Positions 9,093 through 18,067 of a stretch of DNA of 46,099 bases are shown one piece after another. The DNA comes from a virus, in IMG/VR virus record IMGVR_UViG_3300028610_000578, positions 1-46,099 of that record; one strand, written 5' to 3'. The position numbers were made by a program, and so were the translations under genes. Every line of letters starts with the position of its first letter. Position 1 is the stretch's first letter. Below the pieces are notes generated by a model. It saw nothing but the letters and a program-made list of their open reading frames with translations. It searched no databases and was not told the DNA's origin.

Positions 9093-11947
9093 GTGGTCTC
9101 CACCTCCAGGATAAGGGCCGTAACTGTGGCCGGCAACGGCTGGTCCTGGACTATGAATACAAAGTTTTGGCGATTGCTCCCGCCCTCGTAGTCCTCAAAC
9201 TCTACATCGCCCTCAAATAAGCCGTCAGCGGCAAAAGTATAATAATCGTCTTGATTGACCTTGCTGGACTTCTCAAGGTTGAGGGCCGTTACCCCGGCCT
9301 CGGTCGCGCCACACTTCAGGCCGAGCGTGTTAAAGAGCCTCAACCATACCTTGCTGATACGGGCTATCTGCGCCTGAATGGTTCCATCGGGGGCCGGAAC
9401 GTTCGCCCTCATGGTCTGTATCAGGGGCTTATACGGGAGTCCCACGACCACGTTCGTTACCGGGGCCACAATGGTTATCGAGCCTGCCACGACTGTGTGA
9501 GTGGTGATCTTATCGGGGTCGCCGTCCCTGATAGCCGTAACCACATCTCCGTCAAAGCGGTCAAGCCCTGAAACCGTTGTAGACGTGGTTTCTTGTAACG
9601 TGAAAGCATCGAGCATACGCGCATCTTCGGGGTCGGCGTCTACGTCCAGGGGCTTCTCGAATCGCTCCACAAACCGGGCGGGGGAGCCGTTGATGGTACG
9701 ATTCACGACTACCCATACCTCATCCACTGTTTCGTCCGTGAGGTTGGGGATAACCGCTACCGATTCGTAGTTGTCGGAAGCGTCTGAGGCCCCCGCTGCC
9801 GTGGCCCCGGTCTTGTGGACATGCCATGCCGCAAGGTTCTGGTTTCGGATATACGTCATGCCAACGAGGTCTCCGTCATTGTTGACACCCCATATCACCG
9901 GGAATGGACGGTTTTGCACGGCAAGCTGCTTAAAGCCGGAAGCCCCGCCAACATCCTCGGCAAGCAAGGTCTTGTCATCGGCAATGTAATCATCGGTTTC
10001 AAAGTTGAAGTTAAGCTCCCTTATCTTATCGCCGCCGCGCTCTACGAATAGTATTGACTTCTCAGCCACAATGGATTGAATATTGGCACATCCGTGTATA
10101 GTTCTGCGCCGTGTGAATATGCTTGAAGGCGTGATAATGGCGTCTCGGAGTCCTATCTGCCACTCGCTATCCTCAAGCCCGGCTACCATGACGTCACGGC
10201 TCTCAAGCCATCGAATGAGAGATGCTGTACGGGCGTTCAACGTGAAGGCATACGAATCGGCATCACTTACTCCAGGCTTGAAGTTCTCAAACTGTCCGAC
10301 CTCTGAGCCCCAGAACGTGTTGGGGAATGACGGCGAGCCCCCATAAATGAGCCTGTTTTCATGGAACACCACGGCTCCGGGGTAGTCTGCTGAATCCCAG
10401 TAGCTTGAGCCGAGTATCCATATGGTGGTGGCAGTGGCGGCGTCAAGGGCAATAAGCACGCGGCCCCTGACTACCGTTGCGCTTACGAAAGTAGTTATCT
10501 CTACAAGGCCGCTATGTATTTGAATGTATTTGCCCTCGTCAACTTTGCGGAAGAGTTCTGCCGCTGAACCTGTGGTATCAACGCGGAGAATTGCGTGCCT
10601 GTCTTGAGTATTAGCAAGTGTTGAAGGGTCAACATCTGTTGGTATTCTGATATAAATAGTATCAAATCCAAGACCGTCTACATCTCCATAATCCCATTCA
10701 CCTATTCCTAAACTACTCAGAACAATGCGGAAGCTGTCTCCCACATCAAAATCATCATCGGTTCCGCCCGTCAATGTAACTTCTATCTTATCATTGGTGG
10801 CATCCTGGTTGCCGATGGCAGTGATTGTTCCGCTTGAACCATCGGTTAGATTCAGTATGGTCATTCCGGTTTCTACGCCGAGGCTTTCAAAATCCCTACC
10901 AGCGTTGTCTACCAAGAAAGCTGAATCAGCAAACCCGGCCTTATGAGTGCCTGTAACCTTATCCAATGCAGCGGTATTTTTATTTAAGAAATTGCCGTGC
11001 CATGCCATTTCATCGGGTTCTGTTGTTGGGTTGACGTTATAATAATATTGACTTCCTATGCTTGATGCAACCCAAAGGGCTGCTGTAAATCTTTCTGCTA
11101 CATTCCCATTTACGTTAGATGTTAAGGTTATAACATCTCCCACGGCCCCTTGCGCACTCGGATTAAGAGAACCGAATGGAGTTCCAACCATTGACAATTC
11201 GCCTGAACTTAATGTTGTGTCAGAATCAAGAAACTTGTCTATTATTTTCCCTAAAACACCATCTCCCGCGCCCGCACCCTCATCTTTCCATAAAATTGTG
11301 GCGCTCCTTTGCCCTGCAAATAATACTCTCCCAATATCTCCATCAAGAAAATCAAACGCATTTCCAGTTCCTGACGCATCGGAAAATCTTGCTGTCTTGT
11401 CTGAATTAAAAGCACTGCCGCCAACAACTTGTGATAAAGTTATGTCCACATCAATCGTAAAAAAATCATCAATCAAGGGCTCGGTATTAAAATTGACTTC
11501 GTGTAATACCCATTCGGTATCACTTATGCGGCTTAACTTTCTTGGTGAGTGGTCGTTATGTGCAAAGTACATGACGCTATTTGTCTGGGCGAAGTCTATC
11601 TCAAACAGGTCTGCGGTCAGATACGGGCTTGTTATCTCAACGGGGCTCCCGGTATCAAGCAACTGGGCCCCATTCTTATAGAAACGCATGTAGCCGTTGC
11701 CGATCTCGACAACATAGGCCGATACCGTGGATATTACAAAGGGGATGAGCCTTGCGGCCCCGTCAGCTTTCGTGTTGGCAATGTACTTGCTCCCGCTCCG
11801 GGCAATGGCTCCGCCCTGGGGGAATACAATGAAGTTCTCGATGCGCTTACAGGCATTCCTGTAACCCTCAACATCAACCCTGCCGTCCATGCGGGCGCTG
11901 TACTGTCCAGAGTCAAAAGCTGTCTGTATAGTCTTGAAGGCGGGCAT
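9089..11947 (-). CDS. Tail tubular protein B / nozzle (T7 gp12-like), 952 aa
   Basis: The N-terminus reads as a typical podoviral nozzle: AFDSGQYSARMDGR, then NFIVFPQGGAIARSGSKYI. The start at 11947 overlaps the TAA of protein A as TAATG. An in-frame start 60 bases upstream has no ribosome binding site and lies within protein A. Residues about 299-442 hold an inserted beta module that is related to an insert in tail protein A and contains a further inserted domain. The protein should form the tail nozzle below the connector. Confidence 0.88.
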   Translation of the reverse strand: MPAFKTIQTAFDSGQYSARMDGRVDVEGYRNACKRIENFIVFPQGGAIARSGSKYIANTKADGAARLIPFVISTVSAYVVEIGNGYMRFYKNGAQLLDTGSPVEITSPYLTADLFEIDFAQTNSVMYFAHNDHSPRKLSRISDTEWVLHEVNFNTEPLIDDFFTIDVDITLSQVVGGSAFNSDKTARFSDASGTGNAFDFLDGDIGRVLFAGQRSATILWKDEGAGAGDGVLGKIIDKFLDSDTTLSSGELSMVGTPFGSLNPSAQGAVGDVITLTSNVNGNVAERFTAALWVASSIGSQYYYNVNPTTEPDEMAWHGNFLNKNTAALDKVTGTHKAGFADSAFLVDNAGRDFESLGVETGMTILNLTDGSSGTITAIGNQDATNDKIEVTLTGGTDDDFDVGDSFRIVLSSLGIGEWDYGDVDGLGFDTIYIRIPTDVDPSTLANTQDRHAILRVDTTGSAAELFRKVDEGKYIQIHSGLVEITTFVSATVVRGRVLIALDAATATTIWILGSSYWDSADYPGAVVFHENRLIYGGSPSFPNTFWGSEVGQFENFKPGVSDADSYAFTLNARTASLIRWLESRDVMVAGLEDSEWQIGLRDAIITPSSIFTRRRTIHGCANIQSIVAEKSILFVERGGDKIRELNFNFETDDYIADDKTLLAEDVGGASGFKQLAVQNRPFPVIWGVNNDGDLVGMTYIRNQNLAAWHVHKTGATAAGASDASDNYESVAVIPNLTDETVDEVWVVVNRTINGSPARFVERFEKPLDVDADPEDARMLDAFTLQETTSTTVSGLDRFDGDVVTAIRDGDPDKITTHTVVAGSITIVAPVTNVVVGLPYKPLIQTMRANVPAPDGTIQAQIARISKVWLRLFNTLGLKCGATEAGVTALNLEKSSKVNQDDYYTFAADGLFEGDVEFEDYEGGSNRQNFVFIVQDQPLPATVTALILEVETT

Positions 11948-12876
11948 TAGGGAATTAACCTGAAGTCTACGTTTAACCGCCCGTTCCCGCGCCCTCTGCT
12001 CTGCCATAAGGTATCGGGCCTCTGGCTCTGCAAGGACTTCTCGAACCTGATATTGGATTCGATGGCGTTTTGCTTCCTTGCTAGCGATAGAGCCTTCTCA
12101 GACTGAAGTACCATATCGGCCTTCATGGTTCGCTTGTTGGGGAGAATGATAGCCAAGCTCCCGGCTATTTCAAAAATAAGCGTATTCTCGTAGAGAATGT
12201 CGAACTTGGTGGTGTCCGTAAATTGGGGCGTGTACCGCATGTTTATCTGGGTCTCGTTGGTCAGTATTATCTCGCCCTCTAAATCCCACTTGGGCGGGAC
12301 AAGGGACTGTGAGCGGTCAATTATCTCCCATATCCTCTTGGAGTCGGCGGGCTGTGGAAACGCCCTCTCCCACTGAAATGCGGGGGTATCGTAAGTGGCC
12401 TCCAGGTAGTCCTCATCCGCGGCAAACTTGGTATCGGGGTCTGTGTTGTCAGAGAGCCGGACATATATTGTCGGGAACGCGAGGCTGTCATTGTTGCCAA
12501 AAACCCACTCTCCGGCAGATAACGACCCTATAGTGCCAAGGGTCATGGCAGTATCGTCCTCGTACACATCGTCCGGGCTTTGTTTGAAAGACAAGGGGTT
12601 TGATGGCGGCAAGTAATACTCATTAGTGCCAGAGGCCGATGCAGTCCATCCTCCATCCGTTCTCAGAAGCGTGAAGCGGGTATTGCTATTCAACTCCCGC
12701 TGGACCCTTTTCAGGGCGAACTTCCACGGATGCATGGACATGAGGCTATCGCGCACACTGGCATAGATCAGATTACACTTTTCAGCCCGCTTGTTGGCAT
12801 CGCTGAGAGCAACTATAGGCTCCTCGCCGAGATGTTGCAGGGCTCTATTGCATATTATGACATCACTTGCCGCCAT
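11947..12876 (-). CDS. Tail tubular protein A / gatekeeper (T7 gp11-like), 309 aa
   Basis: The N-terminus has the family pattern of a CN-AL-LG start (IICNRALQHLGEEP), a Cys at about 34 and HPWKFA at 49-54. Residues 86-148 form a Gly/Asp-rich beta insert with GEWVFGNNDSLAFPTIYVR, also found in protein B. The C-terminal half is a helical bundle. It should join portal to nozzle. The gene follows the basic-tail protein and couples to protein B by TAATG. Confidence 0.88.
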   Translation of the reverse strand: MAASDVIICNRALQHLGEEPIVALSDANKRAEKCNLIYASVRDSLMSMHPWKFALKRVQRELNSNTRFTLLRTDGGWTASASGTNEYYLPPSNPLSFKQSPDDVYEDDTAMTLGTIGSLSAGEWVFGNNDSLAFPTIYVRLSDNTDPDTKFAADEDYLEATYDTPAFQWERAFPQPADSKRIWEIIDRSQSLVPPKWDLEGEIILTNETQINMRYTPQFTDTTKFDILYENTLIFEIAGSLAIILPNKRTMKADMVLQSEKALSLARKQNAIESNIRFEKSLQSQRPDTLWQSRGRGNGRLNVDFRLIP

Positions 12877-12885
12877 GTCTTCCCC

Positions 12886-13398
12886 CTATTTGGCCTTACG
12901 TTTTGCTTTCTTCCTGGTGGTCTTCTTCTTGGCAGGAGCCTTCTTCTCGACCGTGGGCCTACTGTTGTCGCCATCGGCAGAAGCCGCGGCTTTGCCATCG
13001 GCCTCGCCAAAGCTCTCTTCCGTGACTTCGGTGCGGGTCGCCTCTTCCTTCTTCGTTTTCACCCGCCTTCTTCTTCGTGCGCTCTTGCGCTTTTTCACGG
13101 TAGCGTAGAAGTCCATAAGGGCCTGCCTGTTCTCAGGGCTTGCGTGTGCCACTGTGCAATGATTGAGAAGCCCTGATATAGGCCTTCCCGTGTTCGGGTG
13201 CAGGCCAAGTTCGATTTCGGACATTACTATGGTGTGCGTGACTTCTATAAAGTCCGCACCATTGCCGGGCCTGCCCCTGTTGACGGCACTGCCCTCCACT
13301 GCTGGGTTGTGCATTACTCCCTGATACAGAAAAGGTGTTTTTGGTTCGAATGTCGAACCACCAAGCGGGGCTACCGCATCCTTTTCAAATTCATGCAT
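12886..13398 (-). CDS. Virion-region protein with histone-like basic tail, 170 aa
   Basis: Residues 1-100 look folded, with Gly/Asn/Pro-rich loops. Residues 100-170 are disordered and strongly basic: an ARRRRRVKTKK block, an acidic spacer, then KKAPAKKKTTRKKAKRKAK at the end, like a histone H1 tail. It sits between the capsid/cement genes and tail protein A, so it is probably structural. The basic tail may bind packaged DNA or act at the portal, which is inference. AGGAGG is nine bases before the ATG. Confidence 0.75.
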   Translation of the reverse strand: MHEFEKDAVAPLGGSTFEPKTPFLYQGVMHNPAVEGSAVNRGRPGNGADFIEVTHTIVMSEIELGLHPNTGRPISGLLNHCTVAHASPENRQALMDFYATVKKRKSARRRRRVKTKKEEATRTEVTEESFGEADGKAAASADGDNSRPTVEKKAPAKKKTTRKKAKRKAK

Positions 13399-13420
13399 AT
13401 TGATACCCTCCTGTTAGTTA

Positions 13421-13447
13421 GGGAGTGGGGCAAAATACCCCACTCCC
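13421..13447 (-). terminator. Perfect 10-bp stem-loop after the capsid genes
   Basis: GGGAGTGGGG at 13421-13430 and CCCCACTCCC at 13438-13447 are perfect inverted repeats around a seven-base loop. The stem lies downstream of capsid and cement genes and before the basic-tail gene. There is no U-tract on either strand, so it may be an attenuating or mRNA-protecting hairpin rather than a full terminator. It could keep capsid mRNA more abundant than tail mRNA. Confidence 0.75.
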
Positions 13448-13461
13448 GCATTCATACGATG

Positions 13462-13938
13462 CTATACTGGTTCTTCGCTCGTCTTCTCTACCCCGTCCAT
13501 CAGGGCGGCAAATATCTTGCCTGATGCCATGTTCTGCACGGCTACCGTGAAGTACAGGCCGAAAAACTCCTGGTCAAGCGCGTCAACTGGAAGCCCGATG
13601 TCCCAAAGGGTCGTGCCTATGGCGACATCTGTGGTCACTGTTACTGTCTTTGAGTCAACAACTGTGCCGCTGTTGACCGCTGCTGTGGTGTGCTTGTAAA
13701 GATCGATCTGAAGCGTGGCCCCGCTTACTGAGGCTGACAATATCTCGTCTGTTACCTTGACGAGAAGCCTTGTCTTGCCGAGGTCCGAGGGGTCGGCATA
13801 CTTTGCCGCGGCATTCGTGTAACGCCTGTAAGTCTTACCAGTGGCGATCTGGATAACGTTGGTGGAAATAACGCTTCCGATGCTGATGCCGACATCCAAT
13901 CCGTCTGCGAATAAGTTTTTAGCTTCTATCGCTGCCAT
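13462..13938 (-). CDS. Probable capsid decoration/cement protein (Bbp16-like), 158 aa
   Basis: A beta-rich protein directly after the major capsid gene. A Gly/Asp N-terminus, a central KTRLLVKVTDEI strand, several Thr/Val strands and the LWDIGLPVDAL and FFGLYFTV segments resemble Bbp16-type capsid cement proteins of BPP-1-like phages. Family placement is from memory plus gene order. AGGAGG lies eight bases before the ATG. Confidence 0.7.
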   Translation of the reverse strand: MAAIEAKNLFADGLDVGISIGSVISTNVIQIATGKTYRRYTNAAAKYADPSDLGKTRLLVKVTDEILSASVSGATLQIDLYKHTTAAVNSGTVVDSKTVTVTTDVAIGTTLWDIGLPVDALDQEFFGLYFTVAVQNMASGKIFAALMDGVEKTSEEPV

Positions 13939-13953
13939 TATAGCCCCTCCTTT

Positions 13954-14928
13954 CTAGGTTATTTCGGATTCCGTGAATGTGAGAGCGTCCATGAGCCTGA
14001 CGGGGGAACCGTCAATCATAGGAATCTCGCCATCGCCAAACACGTTAGCCATCGTGAGGTTTACGTTGGTACGGTTGAGAGCGGCCTTCTTGATCTGCGA
14101 CAACAGTTTCCTGTTGACGTAGATGATAGCGCCCTTGCCGCCGTTCTTCATAACGACCTTGAGGTCTATGATGTCCTCAAAGTTAAAGAGGTTGGAACTC
14201 CCTGATGTCTCGATGTTACGAATAGCACCGATGCACTTGGGGTTTTCAACCACGAGACCGAAGTGGGCCTTGAACTGAGTGGAGTAAACCATCAGCCTTG
14301 CGCCATCTGTCGTGGCAGACCATCTCGGAATGAGGCCGAGGTCTTTCTGCTGGATTCCGGCCTGTGAGCCCGTGGGGTATACGCCATAGACCTGATTGAT
14401 TCCAGGCTGTACCACCACAACGCTTGACAGGTCGCTTCCGTCGCCGCCCGCGTCAAGGACAAACTCATCGTCAATGGTGTCGAGACGGGTGAGGATGCCT
14501 GTCATCTGGTCGGGGTCAACGGCGTTGTTGCCGTACATCATTCTTGTTCCCGATGTCTGCGAGATACCCTCGACAAAAGCCGTGTCCTCGCTCGACCTGA
14601 GGCCGCCTACATCGCCGCTCTGGTTGGCAAGCTCCTCGTCAATGTCCGAGTAGTCCTCAAGAAGCTCTATCACATCCCTGTTCTTCTCAGTGCTTGACGC
14701 ACTGGGGGAAACGGGCTGGTTGTATCTGCGCGTCCTGCCTGCTGGCTGGCTAACACGTATACTTGAAGTATGCGTTATCCTGTCGTTTGCCTCCCTGAAG
14801 GGCAAATCTTCCAGCAAGGCATTGTTGTCCCTGAGAACTTCGGCTATCATCATAAGGTTTCCCTTTGGATCAAACCGTTTTAAGACCTCAAGGAGCGTCA
14901 TGTCTTGGTTTGTGTTAAATGTTGCCAT
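13954..14928 (-). CDS. Major capsid protein (HK97 fold expected), 324 aa
   Basis: Gene order (portal, scaffold, this gene, cement) and size fit a podoviral capsid protein of the BPP-1/P22-like class. Features include an N-terminal helix, FREANDRITH, RRYNQPVSPS and later LKVVMKNGGKGAIIYVNRKLL, which reads like the spine-helix/P-domain region. The last 25 residues contain IPMIDGSPVRLMDAL, a common closing motif of such capsids. Self-assembly occurs around the scaffold. AGGAGG is upstream of the ATG. Confidence 0.88.
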   Translation of the reverse strand: MATFNTNQDMTLLEVLKRFDPKGNLMMIAEVLRDNNALLEDLPFREANDRITHTSSIRVSQPAGRTRRYNQPVSPSASSTEKNRDVIELLEDYSDIDEELANQSGDVGGLRSSEDTAFVEGISQTSGTRMMYGNNAVDPDQMTGILTRLDTIDDEFVLDAGGDGSDLSSVVVVQPGINQVYGVYPTGSQAGIQQKDLGLIPRWSATTDGARLMVYSTQFKAHFGLVVENPKCIGAIRNIETSGSSNLFNFEDIIDLKVVMKNGGKGAIIYVNRKLLSQIKKAALNRTNVNLTMANVFGDGEIPMIDGSPVRLMDALTFTESEIT

Positions 14929-14945
14929 TTGTCATGGCCTCCTTT

Positions 14946-15812
14946 TCACTCTTGTTTTTTGTCACTGTCATACGTCATGCGGGGCTTGCCGTCAATACCT
15001 AACGGCACTGTTGGCTTGCCACCTTGTCCCCCGCCTCCGCCAAGTGCTGAGTCCTCGGAAATCATATTCCCGAAATTACCAAAAGCCTTGACGATGGTGG
15101 GATGCGCTGCTATCCCGCAGTCTTTGAAGAGCGTGATGAGTTCTTCTCCGCCTAATTTAATCGCGGTTCTCTGTCCCTTGAGAACAAACTCATTGTATCC
15201 ATCTTTGAGTTCGGCCTTCAGGGCGTTTGTATTCTCCTCAAGCTCCTTTGCGTCCGCTTCTTTGGCGGCGGTGTAAACTTCTGCCATCAGGCCGTTGTAT
15301 AAGCCAACGAACTTGTTAAGCATGTCTGTTGGCATATTGACCTGATGTGCAAACGCCTTTATCTGGCCTTCGAGGTCTGTGTCTCTATTCAGGCCATCTG
15401 GAAAACCAGGGTCATCCAGTTCGTAACCGTCTGCGGTTTCGGGTTTGCCAAGCTTCTGGTAAAACGCTTCCCTGTCCTCTTCGCTGGTGTCATCGCCGGG
15501 GATGTTCAACGCCTTTTCAGGATCGAAACTTGCCAGCTTGTCGGAATTTTCACGGGATTCCTTTAAGTAGCTAGAGAAATCCTTGTGTTTCCATAAAGCT
15601 TTGTCGTCTCGATGCTCTTTAGGTACTGAAGTCATCCAATCGGGAGCCTGTAGCTCCTCGCCGCCTTTGCCGCCTGCGTCTTGGTCAGTCGCGCCTCCAT
15701 CACTTCCCGCATCCGCTCCGTCACTTACCAGAGTTGCCGCTGGTGAGCCTCCTGTATCCGTATCGGCATCGTAATTCCTTGCCTTCGCCAAAGACATTTT
15801 TAACCAGTTCAT
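14946..15812 (-). CDS. Scaffolding protein, 288 aa
   Basis: An acidic, Gly/Asp-rich N-terminus (about 15-55) is followed by charged helices and a Gly-rich linker before a basic end. The segment EAFYQKLGKPETADGYEL is characteristic of podoviral scaffolds, as is the helix-rich MAEVYTAAKEADAKELEE region. It lies between the Bbp19-like and capsid genes. It should guide capsid assembly and then leave. AAGGAGG precedes the ATG. Confidence 0.88.
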   Translation of the reverse strand: MNWLKMSLAKARNYDADTDTGGSPAATLVSDGADAGSDGGATDQDAGGKGGEELQAPDWMTSVPKEHRDDKALWKHKDFSSYLKESRENSDKLASFDPEKALNIPGDDTSEEDREAFYQKLGKPETADGYELDDPGFPDGLNRDTDLEGQIKAFAHQVNMPTDMLNKFVGLYNGLMAEVYTAAKEADAKELEENTNALKAELKDGYNEFVLKGQRTAIKLGGEELITLFKDCGIAAHPTIVKAFGNFGNMISEDSALGGGGGQGGKPTVPLGIDGKPRMTYDSDKKQE

Positions 15813-15821
15813 GTTGCCTCC

Positions 15822-16166
15822 TTAACCCGTTGGGGTCGTGTCGCGTTCATACTCTGCAAGCGCATCAACAAACTTCCCATAAAGCGATTCAAGCTTTTCG
15901 GGTGTGATGTGCGCTCCGGCTACCGTCAACATTAGATTCGTGCCGAAATTCCTCACGGCTAAATCACTCTCAGTTAGGTTGGGGTCGAACACTCCCGCTT
16001 TCCCCAATATGTCCCGCAAGACCAAGCGGCCCCTGGGGCTATCAAGGAATACATGCTGATACTCCTTTATCATGCTTGGATGCGTGTAGCCAAGGACTTT
16101 CTCGGCCTTCTTTATCTGCGCGGCCTTGTTCTTGGCTTTCGCGGCTTCTTGCTCTTGCGGTGTCAT
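15822..16166 (-). CDS. Bbp19-like virion-region protein, 114 aa
   Basis: The core HVFLDSPRGRLVLRDILG followed by RNFGTNL fits the Bbp19-type family as I remember it, found beside the portal in BPP-1-like phages. The N-terminus is a Lys/Ala-rich helix. Its role in the virion is not established. GAGGGG lies upstream, and the ATG overlaps the TGA of the small gene before it (ATGA). Confidence 0.8.
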   Translation of the reverse strand: MTPQEQEAAKAKNKAAQIKKAEKVLGYTHPSMIKEYQHVFLDSPRGRLVLRDILGKAGVFDPNLTESDLAVRNFGTNLMLTVAGAHITPEKLESLYGKFVDALAEYERDTTPTG

Positions 16167-16327
16167 GCATTCCCCTCAAAAGGTAAAAAGTCTATACACA
16201 TCACGCCAAACATATCTATGAATTTAGTATCCTCCTTGTCGGCAAGATACCATTGCTGACTTATGCGATCCTCCATAATCCGGGCTCCGTGGTAAAGAAC
16301 GCCTATGTCAATGAGGCTTACCTGCAT
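16163..16327 (-). CDS. Small protein between portal and Bbp19-like gene, 54 aa
   Basis: The start ATG shares its A with the portal stop (TAATG), and the stop overlaps the next ATG (ATGA), so the frame is tied to both neighbours by coupling. The protein has YHGARIMEDRISQQWYLADKED-like polar helix content and a hydrophobic C-terminal third. No known family was recognised. Conserved placement between portal and Bbp19-like genes suggests a head or connector accessory. Confidence 0.75.
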   Translation of the reverse strand: MQVSLIDIGVLYHGARIMEDRISQQWYLADKEDTKFIDMFGVMCIDFLPFEGNA

Positions 16328-18048
16328 TACTCTCCCTCACTAGCCAGGAGAGCTTCTGTAAGCTGCCCCTCGCTGTCCTTGTCGGCCTTGGCAAGCTTGC
16401 CCGCCGTATCTGCCTGTGCCGCAAGCTGAGCGGCCTGGGCCTGTTGCTCTGCCTGTGCCGCGACCTGCTGTCTTTCCTCTTCGACTTCCTTCTTCGACCT
16501 GAGACCCTTGGCGGGGAATGCGTTGGCTTGTGCGATCTCCCTGACAACCACATCGCTGTCAAGGTTCCGCAAGGGTTCTTCGCCGAATAGCTGCACAACC
16601 GGGCCGAGGTCAAACATTGTCTGGTTGATGCCCCGCGTCTGGAACAAGCGGCTTTGTACCTGCGCCAGAGGGCCAAGGAATGTGATACCAACGTCTTCGC
16701 CCCCTCTGAGAATATCGGGGGGTTGTGGCATCCTCCCCGCTTCGTTCTCTATCTGGAACACCCTCTCAAGGGACGCACTCGCAACCCCTTGGAGCCGGGT
16801 GATACTGCTCATAAGTATGACGGCCTTCTCTCCCTCTTTGGCTATTACTTCCGTTGCGGTCTGGCTCCCGCTCGCATTGAGGGCTATGAAGAAATCAACG
16901 TTAAAGGCCTGCCGGACGCTATCCCGCTTATCAAGCTCCCGGTCCCTGGCAATTGGATATTCCCTCGAAACCTCCATAAAGAAGGGATCACGCTCCCCCT
17001 TTGCTACATAGTTGATACCCCTTGCGCTGTAATCAGCCATTCCCTCTTGGGCCGGGTCTGATACTACGGGGGGCTCGGCGGCACGTTCGGCAACTCCCAG
17101 CAGGGTCTTACCTATGATATTGAGGGCCATTGCATCAGGTAGGGCTCTCATGGCGGGGGAACGCCCGTATTCTTCTCTTGTGTCCCTGTAGGGACGCCAT
17201 ACCACGTAAGGCATTGTATCGAATCCGCTCTCCCTCAAGATAACGTCTTCCGTCTTCTCGCCCTTCGTGCTGCGCTGCCCCAAGAAGCTCTCATCGGTTT
17301 TCTTGTTACCTGAGACCTGCCCGGTCATCACCCATACAGAGGCAAACGGCTTGTTGATGGAATCAAACTTGAACGGGTCATAATCTTCCCGCTTGTACAC
17401 GGCATGTATGACCGTGCGCTCTGCAAATGGATTCTCCTCGGCGGCCTCGATAATATCTTCGGGCACGTTCTCGACCCCGAACTTGGAGATTATCTGCTTG
17501 AGCGTGAAACTTATCTTGCGATGGAACACGTCTATGACGTTCTTGTCGTTGTGTGAAAGGAACGTCTCGCCTGGGTGGATAGCCATTGCGACAATGCCTG
17601 CGCGCTCGAAGTCCTCTTCAATGTACAAGGGGGCTGTGCCATAACCAGCCCCATCCTGTATCTGCAAGTAGAACTCGTCATAATAATTGGATGCGTTAAG
17701 GGTGGCATAAAGCTGCTCCTCGACCGCTTGCAGATAGAGACTGACATCCCTCATATCGTTTAAGTCCTGGTTGCTCATGCTGAGCCTGAACCATGGATCT
17801 GTTGGGCTGATGAAATTGCCGAAGATACCGTTGACATGCACATCAAGGGACAGTTGCGCCGTGCCATCGTATATGTCATCGTAACGCTTCTCGCCCTGCG
17901 GCTCGGTCTGAAGGATGTCCGCACGTAAAGGGGAAATCTCGCGGCCTATCTCCCGCCACGTATTTTCAAACCTATGCCGCCTGGTGGCAAGCCATGCCTG
18001 CGTCTTGATGACGTTCTTGATTATTTTGTCTTCGCGTTCATCCGCCAT
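16327..18048 (-). CDS. Portal / head-tail connector protein (T7 gp8-like), 573 aa
   Basis: The N-terminus has RHRFENTWREIGREISP, then SLDVHVNGIFGNFISPTDPW, the typical podoviral connector start. The central region has YVVWRPYRDTREEYGRSPA with the family's GRSP motif and DAMALNIIGKTLL, and later LNASGSQTATEV. The last 60 residues are a Gln/Ala-rich coiled tail. It should form the dodecameric portal for packaging and tail attachment. AGGGG with good spacing lies before the ATG. Confidence 0.92.
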   Translation of the reverse strand: MADEREDKIIKNVIKTQAWLATRRHRFENTWREIGREISPLRADILQTEPQGEKRYDDIYDGTAQLSLDVHVNGIFGNFISPTDPWFRLSMSNQDLNDMRDVSLYLQAVEEQLYATLNASNYYDEFYLQIQDGAGYGTAPLYIEEDFERAGIVAMAIHPGETFLSHNDKNVIDVFHRKISFTLKQIISKFGVENVPEDIIEAAEENPFAERTVIHAVYKREDYDPFKFDSINKPFASVWVMTGQVSGNKKTDESFLGQRSTKGEKTEDVILRESGFDTMPYVVWRPYRDTREEYGRSPAMRALPDAMALNIIGKTLLGVAERAAEPPVVSDPAQEGMADYSARGINYVAKGERDPFFMEVSREYPIARDRELDKRDSVRQAFNVDFFIALNASGSQTATEVIAKEGEKAVILMSSITRLQGVASASLERVFQIENEAGRMPQPPDILRGGEDVGITFLGPLAQVQSRLFQTRGINQTMFDLGPVVQLFGEEPLRNLDSDVVVREIAQANAFPAKGLRSKKEVEEERQQVAAQAEQQAQAAQLAAQADTAGKLAKADKDSEGQLTEALLASEGE

Positions 18049-18067
18049 TATATTCCCCTGTTGTTAT

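Noticed and set aside
11948-12007. 60-base N-terminal extension of tail protein B
   Set aside because: No ribosome binding site; it overlaps the end of protein A and the conserved protein B N-terminus starts at 11947.
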